A stretch of DNA of 64,000 nucleotides from Mytilus californianus. Its lineage: Eukaryota; Mollusca; Bivalvia; Mytilida; Mytilidae. Every line of letters begins with the position of its first letter. Position 1 is the first letter of the stretch. Below, piece after piece: positions 13,040-26,483 of this stretch. Location: assembly GCF_021869535.1 (NCBI RefSeq), contig NW_026262669.1, positions 1,116,001-1,180,000 of the forward strand. The letters run 5' to 3'. The notes under the pieces are model-generated. The model made no database searches and was not told where the DNA came from. It saw nothing but the letters and a program-made list of their open reading frames with translations. Position numbers and translations under genes: made by a program.

Positions 13040-13330
13040 ATAAAGCTTGCTATACGGTTTAGTCATGCCCATACTTGAAAGCGGTACATTGACCTACAGT
13101 TGATAACTTCCATGGCATTTGATCTCTAGTGGAAAGCTGTCTCATTTGCGAACATATCTAACATCTTCCTGTTAATCATCATCTTATTAAAAAACATTTA
13201 GTAGTTAAAATTTTCAAGAGTGTCTTCTTTTAAAGACATTTGTGTTTTGTTGAAAGTTATATGTTGACCTCTAGATTTTGTTGTTGTTGTTGTTGTTGTT
13301 GGGTTGATCTCTCATCATAGCAGTATAATC
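13040..13330 (+). repeat. Two degenerate copies of the dispersed 3' module, with (TTG)n
   Basis: The first copy (about 13,040-13,170) has 'gcggtacattgacctacagt' and 'ggaaagctgtctcatttgcg'. The second (about 13,255-13,330) has 'tatgttgacctctag' followed by a (TTG)n tract at 13,278-13,300. Both are decayed relatives of 5,725-6,296. Confidence 0.5.
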
Positions 13331-13999
13331 AATATCACACCTTTCATTATCATGCTTTAAGCCAATTTGTATTTCATAAGCTTTTAAAACCAAACAATAA
13401 TGTACAAATGTAGTTGTAACACTGTGTATTCACCTAAGGAAAATGCAGTTTAATGATAATTGTACAGCCACAAGAAGAAAATTCCCTTTCTTATCCTCCC
13501 TCTTGAGGCCTCTTTTTTATACCATTTTTTATTTCTGGTTATTTTCTCTCTTTTGCTATAATTTTTCAAAATTATAGCAAAAAGATCCCCCAAAAATATG
13601 CTCCGAATCATATTTAAAAATAAGATAAATAGTCCACCAACAGCAAATGATACGCCCTTATCATGCTTATTGTGTATATTGAAATTGTTGCAAGAATAAC
13701 ATAGGATATTTAGAAGGCATTTAATCAAAAGCAAAGAAAATGGATATGCAGAAAAACATGCCTGAGAGAAGAGGTTTGTATATATAACGGACATTGGTTG
13801 ACCATAATATATCCTTCATCAATGGCATATAAAAATGAAAGACATCAGAAATGATCATCAAGGAATTATTGTTTCATATCCTTAACTGACCTAATTTTTG
13901 TTAAATTTTGACCTCTAAACATACTGGTAGTTATGTGTTTATTTAATCAAAGTGTTGTTGTATCAATCAGTTAGTTATAAGTATTTTTTTTATGCTAAT

Positions 14000-14240
14000 A
14001 TGATGGGTTGGACCACCGTGACTCAGACTTATTTTTTAGTGGTTTTTGTTTGTTGCTGTTGGTCATAATTGTTTGTGTGTTAATTTTGTATATAAATCTA
14101 ACTGCTGAGTTCCTCGTCAAATTTATTTTAGTTACATGTACATTGTATGGTGGGGCCTTTTATAGCTTACTTTTCGGTGTGAGTTTTGCTCACATCTCCT
14201 TATTTTACATTATGCAAGACTACAAGATTATCAAATGAAT
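14000..14240 (+). repeat. Degenerate dispersed 3' module
   Basis: Carries 'gactcagacttattttttag', 'tggggccttttatagcttac' and 'ggtgtgagttttgctcacat', an older copy of the family at 5,725-6,296. An open frame of 76 codons runs through it on the plus strand and looks membrane-like, but that is a by-product of the T-rich repeat. Confidence 0.5.
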
Positions 14241-15129
14241 GTTGATATTTGTCTGACTTTTGTTAACAAAAAACATCTATGATCACTGGTGATATAAATA
14301 AATTGATACTTTGAAATATGCTTGACCGGTATAAAATGTCAGTTTGGCTATCAACAGTAACTTATGTTATTATTAATATAAATTTCGACTTTAAATACAG
14401 CAATCAGTTATTTGACACTAAAAATAGTGATCTACTCTGCCAGACCCTCATGGGTAGTAAACCATTGCAATGTCATCATTAACTTCATATGTGATGCGCT
14501 AGAAATTTCACTGAAACTCGGAATTCTTATTATCCGAATTCAGTTTAGTCTTTTTTTTTTATCCAGCAGAATAATGAAAAATTATCATTTATGTGTAGTA
14601 GAGACATACATAATTATGCATATACTCATACGATTGTTTTCCCGTTATTGGCTAACAGTGATGTTATATAAGAGTTGAATGATTCATCAGCTAGAATCAT
14701 TAAAAATAAATTACATTTCTAGAGAGTGTTTCTATTTAATCATGTATCTATTTGTGAAACGACGCAGTATAACAACACTGAGTTTGGGTCTTCAAAAAGA
14801 GATTTTTGAAAACAATGGACGCCCTTTAATCGATACTTCTCAATCGGTCAACTGCAATTGACAATCGGCTGAAATTACTTAAATATATATGTGTAACCTA
14901 TGTGTTTGTAATAAAACCTGCATTTAGTAATGCTTTTTAAAACACATTCTTGTGACGACTGTCTGACAGTGGCTGAAGATCATAAAATAAGGTGATTATA
15001 TGTTAATATATGGTTGTCAAATTTGTTTGTTTTTCTAAATTATATAAATCCTTGTGAAAAATTCTAATGGGAATAACAAATACCGTATCGTATCATATCT
15101 GTCATCATTAATTAACAATGTACAATATT

Positions 15130-15308
15130 GCACACTTTACATTTACCCAAAAATTTGATTGGACGATTCTATGGCATTCAAGGTTTACCAAGGTTTTATT
15201 TTTGTAAATACAAGTAATAGAATAACTGTTACTTTTATTTACAAAAAAAAACCTAGATAAAACCTCGAATGCCATGAAATCGTCAAATCAAATGGGCAAA
15301 TTCAGTGC
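15130..15308. mobile_element. Palindromic foldback/MITE, about 180 bp
   Basis: The left arm 'gattggacgattctatggca'...'tttttgtaaata' pairs with the right arm 'tttacaaaaaaaaacctaga'...'tgccatgaaatcgtcaaatc' as an imperfect inverted repeat, with the centre near 15,215-15,225. The arms extend outward to 'gcac...tttaccc' on the left and 'gggcaaattcagtgc' on the right. No coding capacity. It could form a hairpin and is most simply a MITE. Confidence 0.65.
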
Positions 15309-15779
15309 ATCGGCATGCACATGAACAGGTTATTATTTTTTTTTTTTTTAAATATCTTCAAATAAAAGCCATACGATACAGCTACAAAGAATGCTATCTT
15401 TCGATCAGTGGTCTAAATTTGTGTTGATAAAGTCGACGCATATTTGTTTACATTCACAGAAGATAAGCATAACTGATGAGTTATACTTAAGAAAATGAAT
15501 GAATAACTTATTAATAAACATTAGCATGCATTACACTGTTCTTAATAACTTCCCATAGATTGTCAAATTCAGTTATTTATTTATTTTTAATTTTTACAGC
15601 TATCATATTTTCTAAATTGTACATATATTTTAGCTTTGATTTAATTGCTTGCAATGAGAGATTTTTTTAAAGCATCTCGAGTTATACATATATTGTTTAA
15701 ATGTAAAGACAAAGCATGTTGCATTAGTTAAATGCAAATATTTTCGATAAGTCTCCAAAAATAAAGCATAACTCTATAT

Positions 15780-15870
15780 AATTTATTCAGATGTCACTGT
15801 ACAGCCTTCGACAATGAGACAAACACATTGTTAAATCATTTATAAAAGGACCCGATATGAAAAATGGTAT
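15780..15870 (-). repeat. Dispersed 3' module, minus strand
   Basis: 'gtacagccttcgacaatgag' and 'ataaaaggacccgatatgaa' are the reverse complement of the 'ttttatagct...gaaggc' segment of the 5,725-6,296 family. Confidence 0.55.
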
Positions 15871-15889
15871 ATGTAAACCTTTATGTTAT

Positions 15890-16215
15890 ATTAATAATGC
15901 TAATTTTATATTACAATGAAAGGTCAAAATATTTGAATGAAACACCCTGCATATTAAATTGTTTTTTCATAACTTTTTTGTTAAGAACACATGCAACGCT
16001 GTAAATTTCAATAATAGAAGTAGTCTCAAATGGCAAACAAGAGGAATTTACCTAGAAACAAATTCAAAAAGTTTCCAAACACAGAATTTAATTCCCTTTT
16101 TTTAGTTCCTGTATATGTTATTACATTGATACTTAATGATTGCGATTCTTCAGATTTTCTCTGGATAACACTAGGCAGTTAAATCAAACTAATTGAATGT
16201 TAATGTACAAACAAT
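15890..16215. repeat. Third, diverged copy of part of the large duplication
   Basis: Matches 7,115-7,470 of copy A, for example 'acaatgaaaggtcaaaatat', 'atttcaataatagaagtagt', 'aaacaagaggaatttaccta' and 'aatgtacaaacaatt'. Copy B lacks the corresponding segment (it would lie near 22,250), so this third copy preserves sequence that B deleted. Confidence 0.65.
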
Positions 16216-16229
16216 TAAAAGTTCAAAAA

Positions 16230-16500
16230 AACTAAGGGCGTTTTCAAAAACCTTCAATGAAAAAAAAACAAAACAAACAATATGACCAAAACCAAATCGA
16301 GGAAAGAACAACAATAAGATTGATCAACGCGAACCTCTACAAAAATAAAGGAAGAAAAAACCTTAAGGTGCTCAGGAATGGCTAGCTGTTATTGCTCCTC
16401 ATGTGGCACTCGTCCAGGTAATAATGTAAGTTAAGGTCCCTTGATAGTCTCATGTATAATTGTCACAGCCAATTTAACCAATCAATAATCAATCAATCAA
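16230..16500 (+). repeat. Degenerate dispersed repeat ending in (CAAT)n
   Basis: 'aaggtgctcaggaatggcta' and 'tgctcctcatgtggcactcg', then a tail of 'caatcaataatcaatcaatc'. The wording matches a repeat type I know from bivalve DNA; the CAATCAATC tail is SINE-like. Confidence 0.4.
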
Positions 16501-16699
16501 CCTGTTTCGTGGTTAACGAACAGAAGTCTTGGTCTAACGTAAAATACTGCTCCTGCAATGATATATGAAAGCACTATTGAAATCGACACTGTTAACGTGA
16601 TAATGTCACACATTGGTTGACCAATACACCACGAATTGGTTGACCGATACAGTGTGTTTGTGTCACCACTCAATTGCGACATGTTCTTTCTCATCTATT

Positions 16700-18250
16700 A
16701 TTTGTTAACGATAAATTTGTTATCTAACTTTTCTATGTGTTCCTCAGTTTTGTCTTACATGTTCCTAAAAATAAATCATTTTGAAAATCCCCTGTACCTA
16801 TTCTATTAATTTTCGAACCCTGACAAATAACTTACTAATGCCAGATTATGTAGGAAATTCTGTCATTTGTGAACAAAGATTTATATACGGAAGATAACAT
16901 CGGGGAAACAAATCTTTAACATTCAATCTAATATCCTGAAATATTATTAAATAAGTTATATAAATATATATGGTGACTGCTTTACAGTTTTTAAATTATC
17001 AAACACAAGAACAAATGACAGAGCTTGTTAATATTGGTTTAAATACAATTCGTGTCTAGGTAAAGATAACATTGTAAAAGCAAAGAAGAATCACAATGTA
17101 TAAAATCAAACACTCACACCAACAATTGTATGTACAGTTATGGTTCACTAAGGTCTCCCTACACAGATGCATACATTTTTATGTGTTTTATTGTATGGTA
17201 TTCAATTTCATTGTCAATTTTGGTTTTCTTAATGATTTGAGTCAAACGACCTGATTAGTTTTATGTAGACAACATCGCATTTGAGGTATTTAATTATTAT
17301 AAAGGTATATATATAAACTTTAAATTCTTTAGATGTACTTTCTATATGTTTCCTTACACAATTTAACAGGAAATGTTAATTTTTGATTAAGCAATATAAT
17401 TACATCGGTGAAGAAAATAACAATATGAAGGTCAAGCAATAAAACTAAGGAAATTATTAGTCATCTATCGGAAATTCACGTTAGTTAGAAATGTATAGAT
17501 TCAAATGCTGTAAATATGATACATATGTGTTGATCAACATTATCTGTAGTACCATTTATCAAAAAATCCTTATATAAGGAATCACTCTTAAAAATAATAA
17601 TAACGAAAGTAATAAACGCAAATATTTCTAGATTTTGTTTCCATCCCTTGTAGTTTTTTTTGTGTTAAATTTGATAAAACTGTTAACCCTTCCAGTCAAC
17701 TATTTACTATAATGCTGTTTGAAATTATCCTACTAATGTCTGCATTTAAGTTACTCATTGTAAGGTAGATACACCGTTTCTGCGACACTGAACAATGGAG
17801 TATCTTAGACACGGAATATATATATTTCGAAAAATTTAACTGAACCTTCAATAATGTCACAGGTGAAAGTGTCATACGGATTACTTCATAGATTTAAAAG
17901 TTAACCCTACGTTGGGACATATAAAAATTAGCACACGTCTGCCAAAAGGATAAAGCTTTTTACACAAACATATGGTACATCATAAGAAATGATAAAATGT
18001 AACTTTTATAAGTAGAATAAAACAGGAAACACTTATACTTCACAAACGGACATTTTCACACAAATCATTTAATTTAATGTAAACATACGAAAATAACGAC
18101 ATAAAATAAATTTCGTTGGATAAATATTCTTACCCAAAATGTCATTTATAATTGATGACAATTCCTAACTCATTGTCTTATCTGAAAGCTTCATAATAAA
18201 GTGTAGATTGTATATAGAATAACCATACATTGTTTCGAAATTAATTTGCA
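16700..18250. other. AT-rich non-coding DNA
   Basis: No gene, RNA or recognised repeat is visible between the repeat at 16,500 and the left edge of copy B. Confidence 0.4.
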
Positions 18251-19021
18251 CAAGGCTTAAAAACAGGTTGAAAGCGAGGCTTTGCCGAGCATGTCTATCC
18301 TGTTCTGAGCCGAGTACTAATAACATTTACATTTCGAGACAAGGTATGGTTATTCTGTAGACACTGCAACTCCTACAACTGTTCCACATCAAATATTAGG
18401 GTAACAACCATCATTTTTCAATTTGGCGCGAACCTGTACTTTTGATGACGTCAAGTAAAACTACTACGGAAACGCATTGTCAACATCATAAGCAAGCCGA
18501 TCTACGGTCAGAGACTTTATATCACAAATAAGTATACGGTCGATGCAATTTGACTGCGCAAAAAGCATAGCTGCAGTATATTAAAGTATATCAAGTACTT
18601 GTTGATTGTTGTTTGTTAAACTTCAAATTGAAAATATGGAAGCATATTTCAGTCTAAAAAAAAATTTTAAAAAAAATAAGCAGGCTTTACAACAAGAGTT
18701 GAGGGGGATTTGTAAAATCTGAACTGCCTTTCAATGCCCCATTACATTAAATAAGACAGTCGTTTAGACTTACAAAAAAACTTTAAACGGACCCCGAATA
18801 TAGGTTTAAAAATGTTCTGTTGACATGACAATAAGCGGATCGAAAGTTTCGAAAGTCCACTGTATTACCCGATATGGCTTAGACCTAAAATATTCAACAC
18901 AATCAAAACGAACGGACCATGCGCTCAAGTCGCATATCTCATTCAAAGAACCTAGAATTATTTTCTATACCTGATATTTTAGGAGGTTCAGGACAAGTTT
19001 CCAAGTTAACTTTTATGTACA

Positions 19022-19245
19022 AACTGCTTGACCAGTCCTGACCTGTCTCGATCAGTCTTGACCTGCCTCGACTCAGTCTTGACCTTGAAATTTAGTCTAC
19101 TGGTCTGAATCATTATCAAGTATTCAATCAGACTTGTTAAGTAAAGTCGAGACCAAAGTCGGGTATAGTTAAGTACAGTTAAGTACCGTCGAGATTATGT
19201 CGTGTCTTGTCAATTAAATATGTGCTCGACCTTACTGGTCGAGCA
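19022..19245. repeat. Short-period repeat tract, copy B
   Basis: Counterpart of 735-960, with the same cagtcttgacctg-type units followed by reverse-complement gtcgagaccaaag units. Confidence 0.6.
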
Positions 19246-21324
19246 CAAAATATGGTCTTTTCAGACTCTGAGCAGTTTGTAGTGTATTTGTTGCAAAAAA
19301 AAATGAATTTTATAGAACACACGTAAGTATATAATATTAGTCAATTTTATACATGTTTGTATATGTGGTTAAGAATATCAGTGTATCTTTTCAAAAGAAG
19401 TTAGAAAATGTACCTTAGTAACACCTACATTACGCTGCTCTGTGTCAATGTATGTTTTTTTCATCTTCCTATATGGAATACCTATTGTTTTATTCAGTGG
19501 TAAATGCTATATATGTTCAACTATTTTTCTACGTACAGGTGAATGGTGAAACCTCATTAGTAAACGTAACAAAGCTGAACATCTGCCTTGGATCACAGAA
19601 ATCAGTCAACCGAATAATGACCGAATAACATCTACGGAAAACCCAGAACTGTCGAGTAAAGCTATTAAAAGTTAAAAAGTAATACAATTTTTTTTCAAAT
19701 TCATTCCATAAAATTGATAAATTAAATGCCGTTTATCGAATGTCTGTAACTTGCATATCTCGAATTAACACATAGTACCGATAGCAAGGCGCACGATAAC
19801 ATTTCAAGGTACACTGGAGATAATTTGATGGTGAATAATTTGAGTGCTGGGGGTTTAAAGATGCTGTTAAATGAAAGTATAAATTCGGGTTAGTTTCGAC
19901 ACCAAACACACATGCGGAAATAATTAAAGAATATTTGCTTGACATTGATTTTTTTCGGACTCAGAACATTTATCTATTTGATCTGCTACTCGAATGCAGG
20001 ACTGCGGCTTAATAATTTTATCTTCAATTTTAAGCAGGTGTTACTCGAGCAGCAGCAATAATGAAGCCGGGCGTATGAAAGCTTCTGTTTTACATTATTT
20101 CATTATCGATTTATAATGAAATTACTATTGCACTATCGTGAGATGTATCAAGAATTTCGAGTTCTTTTGATTATGTGTTCGTCGTTTCTTGCATTCTACC
20201 AAACGTGTACGGGATTTGTTGTAACCTTAACTTCATGCATGCATGTCGGAAACCAATAAAGAACGTGGTTTTACAGTAGTTGTTTAGATCAGCCTCATTT
20301 GTGCTACGTCTCTGGCGAATTGTTGTCTCATTGGCAGTTATACCATATCTCCCGATTCGTATACTTAATTCAGTGAAAAGATTGATGCGGTAAAGAAAAA
20401 CTGAGCAACACTCTTCCGACAATATGACCTTGGTTGAAGTGAACCTTCTTAAAGGTTCCCAATTCAACATTGTCATTAAATCTGTGAATATTATTTTGCT
20501 CGGAACAAACATTGATTGTTATGTGAATAAACGAAAAGGCTTTGAACATTTAGTTTTCTTTATTCTGTCGATACCTAGATTTTAACATTGAACAAGCTTA
20601 TGTGATGTATTTACTGCTACGTTATTTTGTCTCATTTGTTTCAATGGTCATCATACCACATCTTTTTTTTTCTGATATTGATTTGATCAAGCGATATATG
20701 TATACTGAATCAAACCCAATATCAATGATGACGTTGAATGTGTGTTAGAAGAGCAAGTTGTTCTCTGTTTGCATCAAAATATCTCCGATGGTTCGTTGAT
20801 TGTAGGGGTAGAATGTTGTTCCTATAAAGCTTTTCCATCAAATATCGTTGTTGATCGATCAAATTTTACTTCAATAGATTGATGTTTCGACAATTAAAAA
20901 GCATCAATCAAAGGACAAACGCATGTGGTCAAGAAATAATAAATATTTCTTCTCTTTTACCTTTTGATTAAATTCGATGTTATCTTTAATTTTTTTAAAT
21001 ATCTTTGAAGATGACGTTAAACGTTTAACAATTACTTAATCAATAAACACTGTGTTATTCATTTATTAAGTAATTTTTATTCTACTTACATAAAAAGAAT
21101 GTTGTTTGAAAACTGAATTTACGAAAGAAGTAAAACCACGAGTGACTTTTAAGGTGCAAGAATTATTGTCCTCTCTAATAAGCCCTGAGTGTTACAGTCT
21201 TCTTTACTACTGGAGTGATCAACTGATTTTTCCCGAGTGTTTTACAGAAAAAATAACATCAATAAGGTTGCCATTTTTACACCTATCCACCAAAAATCTA
21301 TAAAGACGAAAATGTGAACAAATA

Positions 21325-21410
21325 TAGGGCACCATACAGCCTTCAATAATTAGCAAAATAGATACTGTATAGTTAAAGATAATAGACCCTGCCGTGACAA
21401 AATGTCCAGC
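21325..21410 (-). repeat. Dispersed 3' module, minus strand, in copy B
   Basis: 'ggcaccatacagccttcaat', 'agatactgtatagttaaaga' and 'taatagaccctgccgtgaca' are the reverse complement of the module at 5,725-6,296. Copy A has the plus-strand module at the equivalent locus, so related sequence arrived twice in opposite orientation. Confidence 0.55.
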
Positions 21411-22845
21411 CATCGACCAATGTGTAGTTTTAATCACGCTTTCAATTTGTTACGCATATATCATTGAAAATTCCTGATTGTTTTCATTTAATTGTACAAT
21501 AAACTGTTTGATAACCAAGCCTAAATGCTGTACCGGACACATTTTTATTTTAATTCCGCAATATGAAGAGTTAAACAATTTGTATTTTATCCTTATTTGG
21601 TTTGTGAAAAAAGGGTACCATAGCTGTTTATATTTATTCCTTACTACATCCCTACAGTTCTATTAAGCACATTTGTAATCTATAGCATGCTCTAAATATG
21701 TTGAAACATGATAATATGTATGACTAATATCCGTATGTATTAGATACACCTATGAAGGTGTATGCCCTATTTGGTGTACATAATTTTATTAATAAAAGCT
21801 ATTATTGTCAATGTAAAATGATATTTTTCAATAATTTACGAAAGGGGTCTTTCAGCGTATTGACAATGGGTTGTTGTAAAGCGTGATAAATGCAGGGTTT
21901 GATATTTGATTTAACGACATATTAGTGTAACTAGTAATAAAAAAGTCATTATCAATAATAAGTATCAAATGCAAGCGTTTATCGTTTGTTGTCTGAACAA
22001 TAATTGATGAAGAAACACATAATCATTCTCGCATTTTGGTATATTATGATTTCATTTTAAACAAAAACAAAACGGATAGGTTCCAGTCTCTTTATATAGT
22101 GATAAAAAATGCATCATTTGGAGGTTGGGGTTGGAGTCTTCAATCAGTATATTGCATGTTTTTCTCTACTTACAAATATCACAAATCAATAGATATATCT
22201 CGTTTTGCCATCATTTTTGCAATACTGTGTTTTACCACAAATTAATTGATGTTTTTTAAACTTTAATATATACTGAATTATAAAAAATAATTATAAGTAA
22301 TTGTTTTTGATACATGAAGATGATGTAATATTGTCACTTACTGATTTTGATTTTGTAGTTTTTACTTGATTTATCTAGAAACTTAATAAATTAAATTCGA
22401 ATTATAATCATGATAATGTACACACAATTACAAAACAACGATTGCATGTGCCCAGTGGTGTAAACTCGTGATTGAGAAGTCGGGGTATATTTTGGAAAAC
22501 AAACCACTTAATTTAGTTATGTACAAACTTTAGGCTTGTTTGTTACATTTTAACGAAAGGTAATTACCGTACAATATCCAACAAAGTTACAATATATAAA
22601 AAAGAAAGACAGAGCCATATGCGAGTTCGATATTTGAAGATTTCTCTTAAACATGGCGGAATTGTTAAAGACTCTGTAGAAACTGATACAATACGTTTTT
22701 TAAGACAACATTTATCCAATAATGTTGACATTTTGTTTTCTGTATAGGTTTGTTTTTACGGGAGTATTTGGGTCATAAACTGAACACGAACAAATTTACT
22801 CTGCTTTAAAAAGAAGCACATACTAATGAGACGTTGACATTTTGT

Positions 22846-23215
22846 ATCATATTTGTTAAACTTGCTAACAAGTATAACAGAAGTATAATGCAGTTATGTC
22901 AAATCACAGTAAATAGTCATTTGTTGACAGTAAGAAGAAAAGTATAAGCACATATACGAACTGTGGACTAGTTGCCTCAGTGTTTCTAAGTAAATAAATT
23001 GGTTAATCTTTACATTTTAAATATTTGACATATTTCACACTTTGTCGAAAAAACAATTAATTGATTTATTATGATATATATTTAAAATCTTCATGCACGC
23101 ATCGCACTTATTGGTATGCTACTTATCATCGTGAAGTTTAGATATGGCGCTTTCAAGGGTCTGACTTGCTTATTTTTCGTTGTATATGTCGCTATTTATA
23201 ATTTTCCCTGAATAA
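22846..23215. repeat. About 370-bp direct repeat, first copy
   Basis: Nearly identical to 25,446-25,810, with shared 'gctaacaagtataacagaag' and 'ttgacagtaagaagaaaagt' and the end 'gctatttataattttccct'. This segment is an ordinary part of copy B (compare A 7,860-8,220), so the 25,446 copy is the extra one. Confidence 0.8.
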
Positions 23216-24574
23216 CAGTTTACGCGAACATATATTGTGTGACCATTTTCTGTTAATGTAATAGTCAGCAGAAAAAACGTTTTCAGTATATCGTCAACAA
23301 AAAAAAAATGTTTATCTGCTTTCGAAATATAATCTGATATTTGAAAATTTTAAGTGTAAAATCAGTATGATTCATCTAAGGTTGGAAGTATATATCCTTG
23401 TTTGGTGGAATACAAATGACAGACCAATAACTCAAAGTACTAATTTACAAAAGATAAAAAGGCTACCATTAAATAAGTCAGACTCAGTGGCGCTATAATC
23501 AAAACAGTTAGTCAAATCAATATCAAAGTAAAAAACCATTCAAAGGGACTAGTACAAACAGGTCGGCAAATCTGGTTAAAGTCATCCTACTATTTTTCTT
23601 AACCATAAAAGTCATGCCATTAATTATACTGGAACACACGGGATCAGAATAAGACAGTGTTCAAAAATGATTTGTGAACTTGGTGATGTTTTAAGAAAAC
23701 AAAAGAAAATAAATGTCAGGTTCAGTGGATGCAACTCATTTATGTATTTCTTGTGGTAGTTTCTCAGCGACTGTGAACTGCTTATAACGAACTAAAGTGG
23801 AGCGATTGTGAAAAATAAATATTAGAGAAACAATTTTAGTTTCTCTGAATTTATTGCAACTTAAAGAGAATAAAAACATAGTAACAGTCCATACTCGGAT
23901 TGCTTAACCGTTGAATGTATCTTTTTAATATGGTGAATTAATGTAAGTTGATTGGTTTGAAAATTTTGAATTGTTTTGTATCGGACGTGTCAAAGTTTTT
24001 TCACCTAGACATGCTAGCTGTAGTTAGTTTTAACATGTATTGTGTTTGTTTAAGTACACCAAAACCAATTTTGTCAAAACTTGACACAAATTATCTTTCT
24101 AAATTGTACACCAAAGGTAACATCTATATGTATATTAGTGGGGAAAACATGGTTCATAAAAACCGAATAATAAGATGACAATAGTCACCGAAGAGACAAT
24201 TTCAAATCATAAGTGAACGACATATCGACAAAATAATGAAATAAAGCGAAAAGACAAAGACAAATTTACAAACGACTTCATAGAAAATCAAAGACAAAGC
24301 GGCTATAACTTCACCAAAAAATGGGAGTGATCTGAAAGGGTCAGCAGAATCAGACATCTTCTAATTAAACTGTTTCCTCACATGTAGGTATATTTAAGCA
24401 ATGTATACTTTGAGATATGTTGTTTTCCAATTTACAGAAGACAGTTGTATTCAGAATTGCCTTAGTTGTACTTGTATCAAATGTTTAATTCATTTAAAAT
24501 TAAGGAGTTAGTCTCTCTAATGCATAGCTTAATTTCTAGTCGTGGGTTGATTTTACGTATGTTCCTTTATTGAT

Positions 24575-24905
24575 TTTATTAGCTTTTCGTCGTTTGTAAT
24601 CTGATGTGGACTTTCAGATATTTTGGCCTCGGGTGTGATGAGTGTTTTGGCTAGCCATAAAATCAGGTTCAACCCACCATTTTTTTCTTAAAATGTCCTG
24701 TACCAAGTCAGGAATATGGCAGTTGTTATCGAATAGTTCGTTTCTATGTACATGTATTTTGGCGTTTGTTTTTGTTGCACTTCAGTGTTCCTGTTGTTTC
24801 TTTGTTTTCATCTTATAGTTGAGGTGTTTCCCTCGGTTTTACTTTTTAACCCGGATATGTCTTTCTCTCAATCGATTTATGACTTTTGAACACCGGTATA
24901 CTACT
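24575..24905 (+). repeat. Dispersed repeat insertion in copy B
   Basis: Contains 'ttttggctagccataaaatc', 'ctgtaccaagtcaggaatat', 'gaggtgtttccctcggtttt' and 'cccggatatgtctttctctc', ending 'gaacaccggtatactactgt'. This is a Mytilus-type 3' end related to the Penelope-like 3' region. Copy A lacks it. Confidence 0.65.
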
Positions 24906-25445
24906 GTTGACTTTATTTATGCATCACTTAGGAATGATATTTTAAATTCCTCCTCTGAGTCATGTAATGCTTCTGTTTGTGTTCTCAAATTATATTATTA
25001 CATCTCGGACTATAAAGAAAAGATAGCCAAATTAAATGTGTTGTAAATGATTATTGAAATGAGGTTTCGTTATAGTTAAATTGTTGATTAATCTTAATTA
25101 AATGACCACTTGCAATTACAATTTAGTTATAGAAAGTATAGAAAACAACAAAGAAATATATTTAAATGAAACTGTGTTATGTAAATCAATGCATATTTAT
25201 TTAACAAACATGCCAAAAAATAACCAAAAAACTTCAAGCGAGATCTGTTATGTTTTATGATTATTATATGGGTGATTTAAACATGTAAATTAAAAAGCGT
25301 TGATACAGTCACTTCGTAGAAAGATAAGAAGGTTAGATAACTCAAATTCACATGGGTGATACAAGTGTGTTATTTAAAACTTAGCATTATGTGGCTCATA
25401 AAGAAATAAAAATAAAGGCTGAAGGCTTTTTATAACATTAACGGT

Positions 25446-25810
25446 TATCATATTTGTTATACTTGCTAACAAGTATAACAGAAGTATAATGCATTTATGT
25501 CAAATCACAGTAAATAGTCATTTGTTGACAGTAAGAAGAAAAGTATAAGCACATATACGAACTGTGGACTAGTTGCCTCATTGTTTCTAAGTAAATAAAT
25601 TGGTTAATCTTTACATTTTAAATATTTGACATATTTCACACTTTGTCAAAAAAAAATATAATTGAATTATTATGATATATATTTAAAATCTTCATGCACA
25701 CATCGCACTTATTGGTATGCTACTTATCATCGTGGAGTTTAGATATAGCACTTTCAAGGGTCTCACTTGCTTGTTTTTCGTTGTGTATGTCGCTATTTAT
25801 AATTTTCCCT
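25446..25810. repeat. About 370-bp direct repeat, second copy, at the right edge of copy B
   Basis: Duplicate of 22,846-23,215, placed exactly where similarity to copy A ends. It marks a rearrangement junction: copy B continues only at 34,884. Confidence 0.75.
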
Positions 25811-26054
25811 TAAGGGAGTATGCTGGTCAGCTTTTGGCTGCGGTAAATCAGCTGCTTATCGCAAAACGAGGTCGACTTTTTTTTTGAAATTTTAATAATA
25901 AAGAAATCATATTACTAACAAAAATATTATGTTTATATTGTCAGAATAATTAAAAATATTTTTATTGTTAAAATAAAATAGTTAAAACGAGTTTTACGAC
26001 GATTCGAATGACGCGCCGTTTCCCGGCAATGTAAACAAATCGCCAGACGACACA

Positions 26055-26191
26055 ATGGGGCGATTTAAGAAAGGTGGTTTCTCAAACAAAATAATACAAA
26101 AAACGGTACGAGCAAGTTTCTGAGGCAAAGAAGAAGCGATGGAATGCACAACAAGAAGACCATTTATATTCCAGACAACAGAATACGACCA
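26055..26191 (+). CDS. Probable first exon of a Mutator-like transposase-domain gene (frameshifted)
   Basis: The ATG at 26,055 opens MGRFKKGGFSNKIIQK. Removing one base from the A6 run at 26,098-26,103 continues as RYEQVSEAKKKRWNAQQ, then EDHLYSRQQNTT, ending at ACCA|GTAAGTGAG, a good splice donor at 26,192. As given, the frame stops soon after the run. The basic, K/R-rich start resembles the N-terminus of mollusc Mutator-like transposase-domain proteins, and the two downstream exons at 29,834 and 30,774 belong to that family. The upstream 90 bases are CpG-rich for this window (cgacgattcgaatgacgcgc, then cgtttcccggc), which could fit a promoter. That this exon splices to the later ones is inference; the exon or exons between 26,192 and 29,834 were not found. 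Confidence 0.45.
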
Positions 26192-26483
26192 GTAAGTGAG
26201 AAAGGGTCTGTCTAAAATTCGACTTTCTGAACTTTTGAAAAAAATACATATATGCAGTTGGATTCAGTTAAAATCTCTCTAGGAACAAGTAACCAGAACT
26301 AGTTCACGAACAGTTCTAACTGGGCATAAGCCTGTTCTACAAGACTTAGAGTATGTTCTACATGAGATCACAAGGAGTAAGCAGCGACCTTGGTAGAGTC
26401 ATAGTGCTGGTAACATATGGTACCCTTGGCTTTTTAAAGTTACCACTAGTACTCGTAGTGCGACTATGTCTATCAAGTAATCG

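Larger units (their letters stand above)
18252..25436. repeat. Large segmental duplication, copy B
   Basis: Starts abruptly at 'caaggcttaaaaacaggttg', matching window position 1. Relative to copy A it carries 500 different bases at 20,935-21,430 where A has the LINE, lacks the A segment 7,100-7,330, and has its own insertion at 24,575-24,905. It keeps about 40 bases (near 18,424-18,465) that A lost, including the palindrome TGACGTCA at 18,446-18,453. Similarity to A stops at 25,436; a further piece matching A 10,965-11,260 appears only at 34,884. Confidence 0.85.

Noticed and set aside
13450-13794. 114-codon minus-strand frame
   Set aside because: AT-driven open frame with no domain, splice context or conserved block.
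14008-14238. 76-codon hydrophobic frame
   Set aside because: It sits within a degenerate dispersed repeat whose T-rich sequence gives hydrophobic residues.
16497-16694. 65-codon minus-strand frame with a membrane-like segment and a possible donor after its last codons
   Set aside because: No homology recognised and it starts within a CAAT-type repeat tail; too weak to call an exon.
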